Assembly (NCBI RefSeq): GCF_947242115.1
Contig: NC_074714.1
Location: forward strand, 42,886,149 to 42,950,148
Reading direction: 5' to 3'
Source: Biomphalaria glabrata
Lineage: Eukaryota; Mollusca; Gastropoda; Planorbidae
Length of the DNA: 64,000 nucleotides
The stretch's first letter is position 1. Each line of letters starts with the position of its first letter. Positions 11,690 to 23,483 of this stretch are shown in pieces. The position numbers and the translations under genes are program-made. The notes below the pieces were generated by a model. The model was not told the DNA's origin. It was given only the letters and a program-made list of their open reading frames with translations, and searched no databases.

Positions 11690-13420
11690 AATCCTTGAGT
11701 CCTGGACAAAGATGAGGCCAATCATTGGATAATTCTTTACGAGTACACTTCTCAATTACTTGACAAAAAAATCTGCGATTCTCATTTAAAATCCTTCTTT
11801 GTTTTCGCTCATAAATAACTATGTACTATAAACAAAAAATCTTTTATTTTATATATCTTACGTTATAAGCTACAAAAGTTTTAACAAAAAGAAAATCAAA
11901 AGGCTGTGAAATAATCAAATTGTGATGAAGTATAATACGAAGGCTAAATAAAAGCAAGTTGTTTTTTTATTTTAGACAGTCACGTGGTATGCAAGTCAAA
12001 GTCGCCACATAAAAAATATATACTGTAGCTTTTCATAGCTTCTAATTCTATATGGTAAACTAGCCGGATATTGCCTGCGGGCCTTAGTTTGGGTATCTGT
12101 AATCGAGTGGGTTGGATTTAGATCTATGTCAAACTTTGCTTATGTTCCTTTCACATTTTTTCTTTCGCCACGAAAATGAAAGTAGATTGCGAAAATGGGT
12201 TTACCCGTTAATTCGATACATTCATATCTAATATAAAATACTGTGAAAGGGGTCTGCCCGATTTGTTGAAAAGTTTATTTTTCTAATAGCGATAAATTTA
12301 ACTTTTTTAAAAAAATATTTTCGGGGCCCCCCGGTTGTAGGAGGGACATTAAACATGAACTACGGTCTCCGCCATGATCCAAGTAACATTTATGCCAAGT
12401 TTCATCAAGATTACTTTCTGCTTTATACATTAGACTAGCCAGATATGCCTTACTGTCTGCTTTATATATATTAGATGAGAGGAGATAATTGGGTTTCGGT
12501 ACCAGAAAATTAGAGAGCCTTTGAGTTTCATAATTTAAGTGGCCAACTTTTATCTGGGATCATTTACTGTATAGCTTTCAAGCTTGTGTTTGTTGAAATG
12601 GAATGATAAAGTGTCTGATTGTTTGATATATACTATGTGAATGTGTTCAATCTTTTCAATATTTCTACATAAAGGACTAAAGTTTTTTGATTTTGTAAAG
12701 ACCAATCAATTTCATTTTGTACACGTATTCGAGATTCACCAAACTACAGTCGTATATTGAGTCATTAGATTAAATGTCTTAAGATACCTCCATGTAGAGA
12801 CCACCCAATTCCATTTAAACAAAGAAGTGCCTCTTAATGAAATTCACTATTGTACTAGGACTGGACATAAATATATGAGGCACCTCATGAAACACTTTTT
12901 GAAACATAATGTAAAAAAAACTACGACAATCAAACGTATTGGAGTTGAAAACCATGAACCCAGTTCATATCAGTTTAGCTAATATACTGTGATTATAAAA
13001 CTTTAGTATGTCCTAATCTAGATTCTATGTTGATTACTAAACGTAGTATTGAAATTATATTACACTGCATTGATTTTCACAAGGAAATAAAGAATGTCAA
13101 GGAGGCTGACTTGGACGTCACTGTTGTCAACTCTATACAACAGAATTAAGTTCTAAACTTAACACAATGTCAATGAGTGAAATCTGAACTTCGGATCAAA
13201 TCTCCTTATTCCAGTTAGTTACTTGCCCGTTTTTTAAAATCAAGTCTTAAAGTGAACGTGTACTGCTGTCTTTATGTGGAAATTTTTCAGTCACCGGAAA
13301 CACCAAAACACTGACTACTTTTAGTTTTTCCGCTATGAATGAAAATCTGCAATACGCAAACACATTGAAATTGTTTCTGTTCAAATGAAGAATACTTTAT
13401 CTTGTAGTCAAGACACTTTT
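11690..13420. other. Gene-free stretch with a probable old dispersed repeat
   Basis: 12060-12480 has the look of a dispersed repeat. It opens with 'actagccggatattgcctgc', contains 'tgccaagtttcatcaagatt', and closes with a 'tttatatatattagat' tail. No second copy exists in the window, so this stays a suspicion. The rest is AT-rich with no exon. Confidence 0.35.
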
Positions 13421-13428
13421 TTGTTTCA

Positions 13429-13554
13429 GTTAATGTTAAACCAACATGCTTAGGGTGGATGGAATCGTACGAAACTGTTGAGGGAGACTTTGCTGTCGGT
13501 TTTCAAGTCCAGTCCATCATCACAATTGAAACAGATTCGAAAGCACCAAAGTGA
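13429..13554 (+). CDS. Putative orphan terminal exon, family unknown
   Basis: A strong acceptor (polypyrimidine then tttgtttcag) is followed by about 40 open codons ending in TGA. The peptide runs NVKPTCLGWMESYET, then DFAVGFQVQSIITIE. No family is recognised with confidence. The F-x-V...S segment vaguely resembles the last exon of the PAN/GDW gene (EFSVADILSVFVL at 39704), so it could be a remnant of another copy of that family, but the match is too short to claim. No other exon was found near it. Confidence 0.28.
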   Translation, partial: VNVKPTCLGWMESYETVEGDFAVGFQVQSIITIETDSKAPK

Positions 13555-13854
13555 AACAAAAAAAAACAACAAAAAAACTTTCTAACAAAAAACGCTAAAA
13601 CATAACAGCACCAGAAAAATGTGTCATTGTTTAAACAGAGGTATAATATTTGTACAAGTATCCACTCCAGGATGAATTGTGTACATTGAATATAGACAGC
13701 AATGTCAATAAACTATTAAAACACTCTGTGTTCCACCATACAATCACAAGTAAGCTTAATTGTCTCCGTAAATAATTTTGTATTCTGCTGGGGGCATTCA
13801 CACAATATAGAATGTCGCCCATCAATTTGTTCTTTTTACATAGCTTATATTAAG

Positions 13855-14086
13855 TCCCTCCGTCTGTTTGTCTGTTTTCTGGTAAAAAGTTACAAGATAT
13901 TTCCCATTCTCGGATCAAGTTAAAGCTTTGCACAATTTTTCATTGAACCTGACAGGACATTGATCAATCAAACAAAAGTTAACCAATTAGATAATTAATT
14001 CAAAGTCAATGTCAATACGGCAATCAAGTAAAAAATTAAAGAAAAGTATATCAATTTAGTACTTTTATATTTATATAATATATAGG

Positions 14087-14140
<54 letters not shown>

Positions 14141-14200
14141 TATAAATTATATAGTAGAAAGGGCGCTAAGCCTTGCAATGTTTAGATAACAAGCTGTAAT
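13855..14200 (+). repeat. Dispersed repeat family R copy with (TA)n
   Basis: The repeat is defined by 'tctgtttgtctg', then 'ctcggatcaagtt', then 'ctttgcacaattt', then an AATTAATT-rich part and a final 'ctaagccttgca'. Related + copies start near 3090, 48606, 53030 and 54055, and a minus copy is at about 55560-55735. A (TA)n microsatellite (about 14093-14133) sits inside this copy. No coding potential. It is probably a SINE or MITE, type unknown. Confidence 0.6.
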
Positions 14201-14284
14201 TAGCGTTTCTTTCCCTTTGTTTTATAAGTATTCTTTTTTCTATCCCATGTTAAAATCTTGAATGGCAAAATCCGACATTTGTTT

Positions 14285-15812
14285 CGTTTCTTTCACATGT
14301 TTCGGAAATTCTTTCAAAATAATAGATTATTACATCCCAACACGAGACCATTACATCCCAACACGAGACAATTACATCCCGACACGAGACCATTACATCC
14401 CAACACGAGACCATTACATCCCAACACGAGACAGACCATTACATCCCAACACGAGACCATTACATCCCAACACGAGACCATTACATCCCAACACGAGACA
14501 TCCCAACACGAGACCATTACATCCCAACACGAGACCATTACATCCCAACACGAGAGCATTACATCCCAACACGAGACAATTACATCCCAACACGAGACCA
14601 TTACATCCCAACACGAGACAATTACATCCCAACACGAGACAATTACATCCCGACACGAGACCATTACATCCCAACACGAGACCATTACATCCCAACACGA
14701 GACAGACCATTACATCCCAACACGAGACCATTACATCCCAACACGAGACCATTACATCCCAACACGAGACATCCCAACACGAGACCATTACATCCCAACA
14801 CGAGACAATAACATCCCAACACGAGGCCATTACATCCCAACACGAGAGCATTACATCCCAACACGAGACAATTACATCCCAACACCAGACCGTTACATCC
14901 CAACAAGAGACTATTACATCCCAACACGAGACAATTACATCCCAACACCAGACCATTACATCCCAACACGAGACCATTGCATCCCAACACGAGACCATTA
15001 CATCCCAACACGAGACCATTACATCCCAACACGAGACCATTACATCCCAACACGAGACCATTACATCCCAACACGAGACCATTACATCCCAACACGAGAC
15101 CATTACATCCCAACACGAGACCATTACATCCCAACACGAGACAATTACATCCCAACACCAGACCATTACATCCCAACACGAGACAATTACATCCCAACAC
15201 GAGACCATTACATCCCAACACGAGACCATTACATCCCAACACGAGACCATTACATCCCAACACGAGACCATTACATCCCAACACAAGACAATTACATCCC
15301 AACACGAGACAATTACATCCCAACACGAGACCATTACATCCCAACACGAGACCATTACATCCCAACACGAGACCTTTACATCCCAACACCAGACCATTAC
15401 ATCCCAACACCAGACCATTACATCCCAACACGAGACCATTACATCCCAACACGAGACCATTACATCCCAACACGAGACCATTACATCCCAACACGAGACA
15501 ATTACATCCCAACACGAGACCATTACATCCCAACACGAGACAATTACATCCCAACACCAGACCATTACATCCCAACACGAGACCATTACATCCCAACACG
15601 AGACCATTACATCCCAACACGAGACCATTACATCCCAACACGAGAGCATTACATCCCAACACGAGACAATTACATCCCAACACCAGACCATTACATCCCA
15701 ACACGAGACCATTACATCCCAACACCAGACCATTACATCCCAACACGAGACCATTACATCCCAACACCAGACCTCTTGTTCATTTCACAAGACCGGGCAG
15801 CCATCTTTAAAA
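14285..15812 (-). mobile_element. SINE S3 copy split by a 21-bp satellite
   Basis: The left flank of the satellite (14290-14340) matches the reversed S3 middle ('acatgtttcgga', then 'ttctttca', then 'gattattac'). The right flank (about 15786-15806) matches the reversed S3 start ('gaccgggcagccatc'). Compare the intact reversed copy at 40070-40243. The satellite therefore seems to have replaced the interior of one SINE copy. Confidence 0.5.
14330..15772. repeat. 21-bp tandem satellite, about 68 copies
   Basis: The unit contains 'ccattacatcccaacacgag' plus one base. Common variants are 'acaattac', 'agcattac' and 'accagacc'. Because 21 is a multiple of three and the unit has no stop in several frames, both strands carry open frames of 277-530 codons (HYIPTRD, ITSQHET, LHPNTRP, and VSCWDVM on the other strand). 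These are artefacts of periodicity, not genes. A segment near 14426-14510, including a shortened unit, recurs near 14700-14785, showing block duplication of about 275 bp. Confidence 0.95.
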
Positions 15813-16439
15813 CATAAAACACGAGATATGCGATTACCGAATATTGTTTTCTAAACATTTATAGTTAAAAGAAACATCCTTGCAATTTGTACGATTGACA
15901 AAATGATCTATTTTTAAATCCAACTTCAATTTTATTGACTAGTCATCGACTTCATACATAGATTTGTTCTTATTCAATGACCGATATATGGACCTTGGTG
16001 TTTGTCTTCGATTAACACAACTGGATCCAGTCTAGACATCTCATCGGAACTCTTGTGACGTATGGACTGCTGAAAAGGTCTTTTTGTAACGCACTTGCCT
16101 TCTTTATATTCTCGTAAGGACTAGCAGGGTCACTATACATGAAATAAGATTTCCTATGTACTTGCTTTTTAAACAGGTGTAAAGACGATAAAACAACTAA
16201 GGCTGGATTTCTGTATTTCTAAGCTCAGCTATAGTTATTGGAATCTAGAGGTAGGTTACATGTAAGATTTTAAAAAGTTTTTGTAGAACAACATTTACTT
16301 TACTGACTTCCACAGGTCGAAATTTATTTGTAAATATCAATTCTTCACCCAACCCCCCCCCATCTCCCCCCCCTCAAAAAAAATAATGTAAAAAGTAAAC
16401 ATAAACATAACAGAGTTAGAACATTTTAAAGTTTACTAT

Positions 16440-17017
16440 ATTGTCACCACCAAGATCTATGAGCACCACCTAGTATCATTGTCACCACCAAGATCTATGA
16501 GCACCACCTAGTATCATTGTCACCACCAAGATCTATGAGCACCACCTAGTATCATTGTCACCAACAAGATCTATGAGGACCACCTAGTATCATTGCCACC
16601 AACAAGATCAATAAGCATCACCTAGTATCATTGCCACCACCAAGATCAATAAGCACCACCTAGTATCATTGCCACCAAGAAGATCTATGAGCACCACATA
16701 GTATCATTTCCACCAAGAAGATCTATAAGCACCACATAGTATCATTTCCACCAAGAAGATCTATGAGCACCACCTAGTATCATTTTCACCAAGAAGATCT
16801 ATAAGCACCACATAGTATCATTTCCACCAAGAAGATCTATAAGCACCACATAGTATCATTTCCACCAAGAAGATCTATGAGCACCACCTAGTATCATTGC
16901 CACCAACAAGATCAATAAGCACCACCTAGTATCATTGCCACCAAGAAGATCTATATGCACCAAATAGTATCATTGCCACCACAAAAAAGATCTATAAGCA
17001 CCACCTAGTATCATGGC
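16440..17017. repeat. 38-bp tandem array, about 15 copies
   Basis: The unit runs from 'attgtcaccaccaagatct' to 'caccacctagtatc'. The first three copies are identical. Later ones differ at a few sites ('accaagaag', 'cacatagtatc'), and the last copies carry a small insertion. No coding sense. Confidence 0.95.
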
Positions 17018-17142
17018 CAAGGACACATTTTCATATTGACCAATTTAATAATGAAATGCAGAGCACTATCCAAAGACCTCAACTTTGAAGCATGGTAGAG
17101 CTTATTAAGTTTTAAAAATATAAATATTTGTTTGTCCCTATG

Positions 17143-17243
17143 TCTACTGGTAGCTGAGAAGTTAAGCGCTTGGCTTCCGAACTGGGGTACTGGGTTCAAA
17201 TCTCGGGGAAGACTAGGATTTTGAAATTCGGGATTTTTAGAGT
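17143..17243 (+). mobile_element. tRNA-derived SINE type S1, 5' fragment
   Basis: It shows the A-box-like 'agcgcttggcttccgaact' and B-box-like 'gggttcaaatctc', followed by 'attttgaaattcggga', as in the full copies. The 3' half is absent. Confidence 0.75.
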
Positions 17244-17386
17244 TAACAAAACTTTATGCTCGCTCTCCATACACATAGAACTCATGATTTTGATACCCTC
17301 AGCACCTTTGTACAAACTCTGCTACCCACCGTGCAAGCGGGAAATGTATAAATTGGTAATAATTTATGCTACTTTTAGCATCTTTT

Positions 17387-17635
17387 CCTATCTTATAACA
17401 TACAGAAGCTATTTAGAAAAAAGAAGATGATTACGTCCTACGCGTGTTTCTAAGTCTATCTAGTCATGCATGTATTTTAATCAATGACTTAAAATCTTCC
17501 AAGCCATTGGTTTTCCTAGCTGACTCACGGAATCCATTCAATGCTAATAGCACTAGGAAAGGTGGAGAATTTGTATTTATTTGTATAGCATATGGAACAA
17601 GGAATATCATTATGATTTTTGAAAGCATTAAATAA
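17387..17635 (-). mobile_element. LINE family A, 3'-end fragment
   Basis: In reverse it matches the end of the 1.1-kb LINE: 'gatgattacgtcctacgcg', a 'tcaatgacttaaaatctt' block, and the codons for the last ~40 residues of the C-terminus, now broken. The 5' part is truncated. Confidence 0.8.
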
Positions 17636-17639
17636 TTAA

Positions 17640-18160
17640 CTTAAATTTAGCTAGTGGACTAAATAATCTGTATGTTGAACAGACTAAACTTCTTCGGCTA
17701 TTTCCGCATGTAAACCCTATTGATAAAAGACTTTAATAAATTAGTGTTCAGTAACATTTTGCGCACCGACTTGTAAGTGTAGTTCTAAAGACCAGTCATT
17801 CCAAGATTATAAAGTCTAGTACATTTATACATTAGCTTAACCGGAGGTAGGGGAGAGAGGGGTACAAGATTTCAATTTCTTTTTTTTTTTCAGAATCTAA
17901 AATTCATTTGTTGTTAAGAGCAAAATAATCGCTCTATAAGATGTATAAAGGAGGTATTAAAAAAGAAAAAAAAAGCGGTTTATATGCTTTTTTTGTTCTT
18001 CCTTATTGAAAATAATGTCAATGTTGGAACACAAGCACAATCAATGCAACAATCCTGAAAGCAAAGTTGAAATGTCAATGTTTTCTTTAATTTCTATTTT
18101 GGCAAGTCATATCTTTTTTTAGTCTTATGCGAATAGTGTATTTTTTTAATAGGGAGTGTG
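17640..18160. other. Gene-free spacer
   Basis: AT-rich sequence with A- and T-runs. No gene, array or recognisable element. Confidence 0.5.
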
Positions 18161-18165
18161 TACCA

Positions 18166-18253
18166 GCCATGGGCGTAGCCAGGATTTTTTTTCGGGGAGG
18201 GTTTTGGGGGGGGGAGGGGATTTCCCCCTGACCCTCCCCCCCGCGGAAAAAAA

Positions 18254-18315
<62 letters not shown>

Positions 18316-19970
18316 ATAATTAATCTTTATTACATTCTGACCCTTTCGGAAGACGTTTATTGTAGACTCCCCGCCCTTGCTAGCAAGGTGGTCTGGGGGA
18401 GTTGGCAGCGCTCCATAATCGCGGGGCGAAGCCCCGCCGCCGAGCACTATTTCTGGTATTGAAAGCCAACAAAATGCATATTCTGAGGTATCTACAGTGC
18501 AATATATTGCTATTAAAGTTTTATTTCAAAAACCTAATGTGCTATTCTTACTGACTTCGACCCTCGCGCGCCGTTCGGCGCGTTTTCCGGCAAGCTGTTT
18601 CCGCAACTCTTATTTTGCGTAATTCATTTTGTGTGAGAACATGTCCCGCAAAACCTCATGCGACGCTCTGTCACAACCTTACTAAGGATTCGACTCCCAG
18701 TTCGGCATATGATTTCTTTGATTTAGACCCGATCTCTATGACTGACTCCTAAAATCTGTCTTAGCCATCTTTGTTGAGATACATTTAAGGATTTTCAATT
18801 TCTTGACTACGCTCTTGGAATTACATGCCTGTATTTCGCTTTAGATTTTATATCGAAAAGGAAAGTAATTTCATCAAATCATCTGTTGAGGGGTTTTAAA
18901 CTAAGAAATCTCTGGATTTTTTTTGTTTTGTTTTTAATTCAAAACCCCATTTAGCTACGATGATAGAATTTGGTGACTGTAGTTTGCTTTAAAATAATAT
19001 TGAAGAGAGAGGTTTTCAACTCTAAACGCTCTGTAGGGGAATTTTAAACTCAAAACCATCTGGAGGGGTTTTAAACTTTAAAGAAAAAGCCATCTGGAGG
19101 AGGGGGATTTAAACTCAAAACCCCTTTGGCTACGCTCATAGATTTTATAGTGTGTAATTTGCTTTTTTTTATATTGAAGAGGTACTTTTTAGCTTCAAAC
19201 CCCAACTGGAGGGGGGGGGGGTTAAACTCAAAACCCCTTTGGCTACGCTAATAGAATTTTGAGTGTGTAATTTGCTTTTTTTTATATTGAAGATGGGGTT
19301 TATCGTAAATTTTGGATGGGTTTTTTAAATCAAAATCTTCCTCAACTGTGCTGTTGGAATTTCGGGATTGTTGTTTGCATTTTTTTGTTTTGTTTTATAG
19401 AAGAGGGGGATTTAACTGCAAAAACCTCTGGTAGGGGGTTTAAAATTTCAAAACCCCCTATAGGGGGTTTTAAACTCAAAGCCCCCTGGTAGAGGGATTT
19501 GTATCTCAAAACCCCCTGATAGGGGTTTTTAAAATCTCAAAACCCCCTGGTAAGGGGATTTAAACTAAAAAAACCCTGGTAGAGGGTTTTTAACTCAAAA
19601 CTGCCTCGGCTGTGCTGTGGTAAGTGATGATTTAGTATTAAAATCTCACCTAAAATAAACAAAATCAAAGCCCCCTGGTAGAGGGATTTGTATGTCAAAA
19701 CCCCCCTGATAGGGTTTTTTTAAATCTCAAAACCCCCTGGTAGGGGGATTTAAACTCAAAACCCCCTGGTAGAGGGTTTTTAACTCAAAACTGCCTCGGC
19801 TGTTCTGTGGTAAGTGATGATTTAGTATTAAAATCTCACCTAAAATAAACAAAATGTAAGCAAAAATCAGTCACTTAATTCCGTTCCCCCCCCCCGCAAG
19901 GGGGGGGGGATTTCTTTTCGGGGGGGGGGGGGTTTGAACCCCAAGAACCCCCCCCTGGCTACGCCCATGG
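18166..19970. mobile_element. Non-autonomous DNA element with GGGCGTAGCC inverted ends
   Basis: The left end reads 'ccatgggcgtagccagg' and the right end is its reverse complement ('ggctacgcccatgg'). Both are followed inward by G- or C-runs with 'tttcgggg'. The element is flanked by a 5-bp direct repeat, tacca, at 18161-18165 and 19971-19975. The interior has (TA)n(TG)n at about 18255-18313, GC-rich palindromic spots near 18420 and 18560, and many degenerate copies of an 'aaaccccctggtagggg' motif between 19000 and 19850, including a roughly 190-bp direct duplication. No transposase is visible. The superfamily is not assigned. Confidence 0.75.
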
Positions 19971-20221
19971 TACCATCAATGTTTACATAATAGTTTCCAT
20001 ATGATTGCTTTCATTAGTTGCTAACCTTAACACATTTTAAAGCAATAAAAGAAATAGATCTCGATCTATACATGTTATGAGTTCCACACTACCACAGGCA
20101 CAATGTAATCCATATTTCAGCGATTGGAATCAATCTTTCTTCCAGAGATACTGTTGGAGGTCAATATTTGTTCTGATCGACAGAACATCTTTTGTTTTAA
20201 TTAAACACTAAACATTAATAT

Positions 20222-21402
20222 TGTAATATCGATGTGGCCAGGAGACATGGTTGTAGTGTTTGAACGAAAATTAAATATTGTAATATTGATGTGACCAGGA
20301 GAGATGGTTGTAGTGTTTGAAGAAGAATTAAATATTGTAATATTGATGTGGCCAGGAGAGATATGGCTGTAGTGTGTGAACGAGAATTAAATATTGTTAT
20401 ATTGATGTGGCCAGGACAGATGGTTGTAGAGAACTAGAATTAAATATTGTAATATTGATGTGGCCAGGACAGATATGGCTGTAGTGTGTGAACGAGAATT
20501 AAATATTGTAATATTGATGTGGCCAGGAGAGATGGTTGTAGTGTTTGAACAAGAATTAAATATTGTAATATTGATGTGGCCAGGAGAGATGGTTGTAGTG
20601 TGTGAACAAGAATTAAATATTGTAATATTGATGTGGCCAGGACAGATATGGCTGTAGTGTGTGAACGAGAATTAAATATTGTAATATTGATGTGGCCAGG
20701 AGAGATGGTTGTAGTGTGTGAACGAGAATTAAATATTGTTATATTGATGTGGCCAGGACAGATGGTTGTAGCGAACTAGAATTAAATATTGTAATATTGA
20801 TGTGGCCAGGACAGATATGGCTGTAGTGTGTGAACGAGAATTAAATATTGTAATATTGATGTGGCCAGGAGAGATGGTTGTAGTGTTTGAACAAGAATTA
20901 AATATTGTAATATTGATGTGGCCAGGAGAGATGGTTGTAGTGTGTGAACAAGAATTAAATATTGTAATATTGATGTGGCCAGGACAGATATGGCTGTAGT
21001 GTGTGAACGAGAATTAAATATTGTAATATTGATGTGGCCAGGAGAGATGGTTGTAGTGTGTGAACGAGAATTAAATATTGTTATATTGATGTGGCCAGGA
21101 CAGATGGTTGTAGCGAACTAGAATTAAATATTGTAATATTGATGTGGCCAGGAGAGATGGTTGTAGTGTGTGAACGAGAATTAAATATTGTAATATTGAT
21201 GTGGCCAGGACAGATGGTTGTAGCAAACTAGAATTAAATATTGTAATATTGATGTGGCCAGGACAGATGGTCGTAGCAAACTAGAATTAAATATTGTAAT
21301 ATTGATGTGGCCAGGACAGATGGTTGTAGCAAACTAGAATTAAATATTGTAATATTGATGTGGGCTGGAGAGATGGTTGTAGCGAACTAGAATTAAATAT
21401 AA
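20222..21402. repeat. 53-57-bp tandem array with 342-bp higher-order period
   Basis: Each unit has 'aatattgtaatattgatgtg', then 'gccaggagagatgg' or 'gccaggacagatgg', then either 'gtgtgaacgagaatta' or the shorter 'agcgaactagaatta'. The order of variants repeats every 342 bp. For example, identical 65-codon open frames start at 20460 and 20802. The right end (21180-21400) is a run of the short variant only. No coding sense. Confidence 0.93.
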
Positions 21403-21800
21403 TACTATATAAAAAGTCCGGGTTGGACTGGCAACACCTGATATTCTTGCAAAAGCCCGATTGACCGGTACCAAAATGGGCTGTTGGACAGACGTCAAAA
21501 CTTTTCTTCGAATTACGGATGTAATACAGTAAAGATTTTATAATAGTTTCTTCAAACAAGGGTCCATAAAACATCACGACTTACTCTCGCTTTATAATTT
21601 TCTAAACGATCTGAAACAGACTTCACAGATTTTACTAGCCTAACAGATTGTCTGCAATTAATGAATCGTCTTTATCCGTATACCTTGCTGGAGTGAGCTT
21701 ACGTCTCTTATACACAGAATCTACTAAGCGATTAACTAACGACATAAGGTCTCTTATTTGTAACTAGACGACCGGCGACGTAGCATACGCCGCTATTTTG

Positions 21801-22449
21801 CAGGGCCGGCCTTAGGCCACTGCAGCTTATGCGACCTTAGTGGGCCCCGCACTTTCATAGGACCCGCGCTAATTCTAGGTGTATAAATTATTAAATTAAA
21901 CCATTTTATAACTTATAATAGATTTTCCGCGGCCTCCTGTCGATTTACCAGGAGCTTCAAGAAATCTCTTGAAATTGCAAAATATACGAAAAAGTCCTGG
22001 AAATCTCCGGAAATTATAAAAAATCTTTTGAAAACTCATACAAATCTCATGAAATATATAGACAGATATTGTCATTTTGGGGTGTCATTCAATATGGAAA
22101 ACGCCAAATCTACCTGCGTAATCTGGTGAAAGAAGCTTCTCGCGCCTCAAACTAATGAAAAATTACTTGAGGTCCACTATTCTTAGAGATAGATTAAAAC
22201 ATTTGGTAATTCTTGCAATTGAGCGTGATCTATGTAGGAATAAGAATTATTATGATATACTCTATGACTTTGCTACACGCAAGGTTCGTAAAGTAATTCT
22301 GTACGTAGTAAAGAATGAATAAAATGCAAAGACAAATTTATTTTTTAATACAAACTCTTAATTTTCACTTATTATCCGTATCCCTACCCAAACTTCGCCC
22401 CGCGATATCCGTTTCGCATAGGGTTTCTCAATGGTTATGTCCGGCCCTG
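21801..22449 (+). mobile_element. hAT-type transposon remnant
   Basis: The ends are 'cagggccggcc' and 'ccggccctg', and the flanks form an 8-bp duplication with one mismatch (ctattttg at 21793-21800, ctatttag at 22450-22457). Inside, about 22125-22320 encodes the end of a hAT transposase: a SGERSFSRLKLMKNYLRST block, then RLKHLVILAIERDL. This is the C-terminal dimerisation region seen in ZMYM-like hAT proteins. The rest of the transposase is missing, so the copy is internally deleted. Confidence 0.85.
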
Positions 22450-22764
22450 CTATTTAGTGACGGGTGAATACAGAATAGATAACTTGTTCTCTTTCCATGA
22501 CTGCTTGGTCACAATGGTTAAGTCCAGTCCTTAATGCTACTTGTTGTTCCATCCCCCCCCCCTATTTTTTTTCTCCTCTTAAATAACGTACAGTAACTCT
22601 AGTCCGTCGGACTTGCAAAAATAAAAGAGTGATCTTTCCTTTACGTGGTGTCCAAACTCTTGAGCCATGAAGAGAATTATATATATATAGATGGAAAAAG
22701 TGGAAGCATAGTTCGATCATACTAAAGTAATTCAAACTTATTAAGAATGAGCCATAGACATAGA

Positions 22765-22992
22765 TGGGCGGACTGGTAAAGCGCTTGGCTTCCGAACCGA
22801 GAAGTTCCGTGTTCGAATCTCTGATAATTAGAATTTTGGGATTTTTAAGGATGCTCTGATTCCATTCAACTCTAATGGGTGCTTCACTTTAGAAATGGGA
22901 AAGAAAAGGCGGTTGTTCGTTGTGCTGGCCACACGACACCCACGTTATCCGTCAGCCGTAGAAACAGATGACCTTTACATCGTCTGATTTAT
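22765..22992 (+). mobile_element. tRNA-derived SINE type S1
   Basis: The A-box region 'agcgcttggcttccgaacc' and B-box region 'tgttcgaatctc' are followed by the S1 body ('aaaaggcggttg', 'gctggccacacgacaccc') and 'agatgacctttacatcgtctg'. The terminal tail is worn. Confidence 0.85.
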
Positions 22993-23480
22993 ATATCTAG
23001 AGGCTGCTTAATTTTACAATTTTACTTGTTTGACACTGACATAGAGATTGTATGTAGTGTACCAGATATCATATACAGATTATATAATAAACACACATAC
23101 ATGACATTAATTCATTATGAATTATCAAACTTTACCAATTATGAGCAAATAATTGTACAGATAATTATTACATGGCATGCAATGTTAGGACCATAATGTA
23201 TGGTAATATCAAGGCCGATTTTGAAAACCAGTCCGCCAAAGTGGAGAATTATCATAACCTTTCTCAGTGTTTATAAAACATGGTATGATATATAACAACT
23301 GAGTTTGTTTGTGATCTTTGGATTTTATCTCCAACTGTTTTTCATTTTTTAGTTTTAAATCACAGTTAATAGAAAAGGTGTTTGTGTTTGTTTGAAGTTA
23401 GTTTTTTTTTTGTTGTTTTGTTTTTGGAATCCATAAAGATACTGCACACATGAAATGTATGTACAAAACTCAACCATTTC
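22993..23480. other. Gene-free spacer
   Basis: AT-rich sequence with poly-T/G runs near 23410. No gene, array or element recognised. Confidence 0.5.
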
Positions 23481-23483
23481 ATA

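Noticed and set aside
14330-15772. CRISPR array
   Set aside because: The repeats are directly adjacent with no unique spacers, and the sequence is eukaryotic.
14258-15854. Long open frames (277-530 codons) on both strands
   Set aside because: They follow from a 21-bp unit without stops. All frames show the same seven-residue repeat, on both strands, with no start context or splice signals.
18087-18447. Short proteins with HTHTHT/IYIYIY runs
   Set aside because: Translation of (TA)n(TG)n inside a DNA element.
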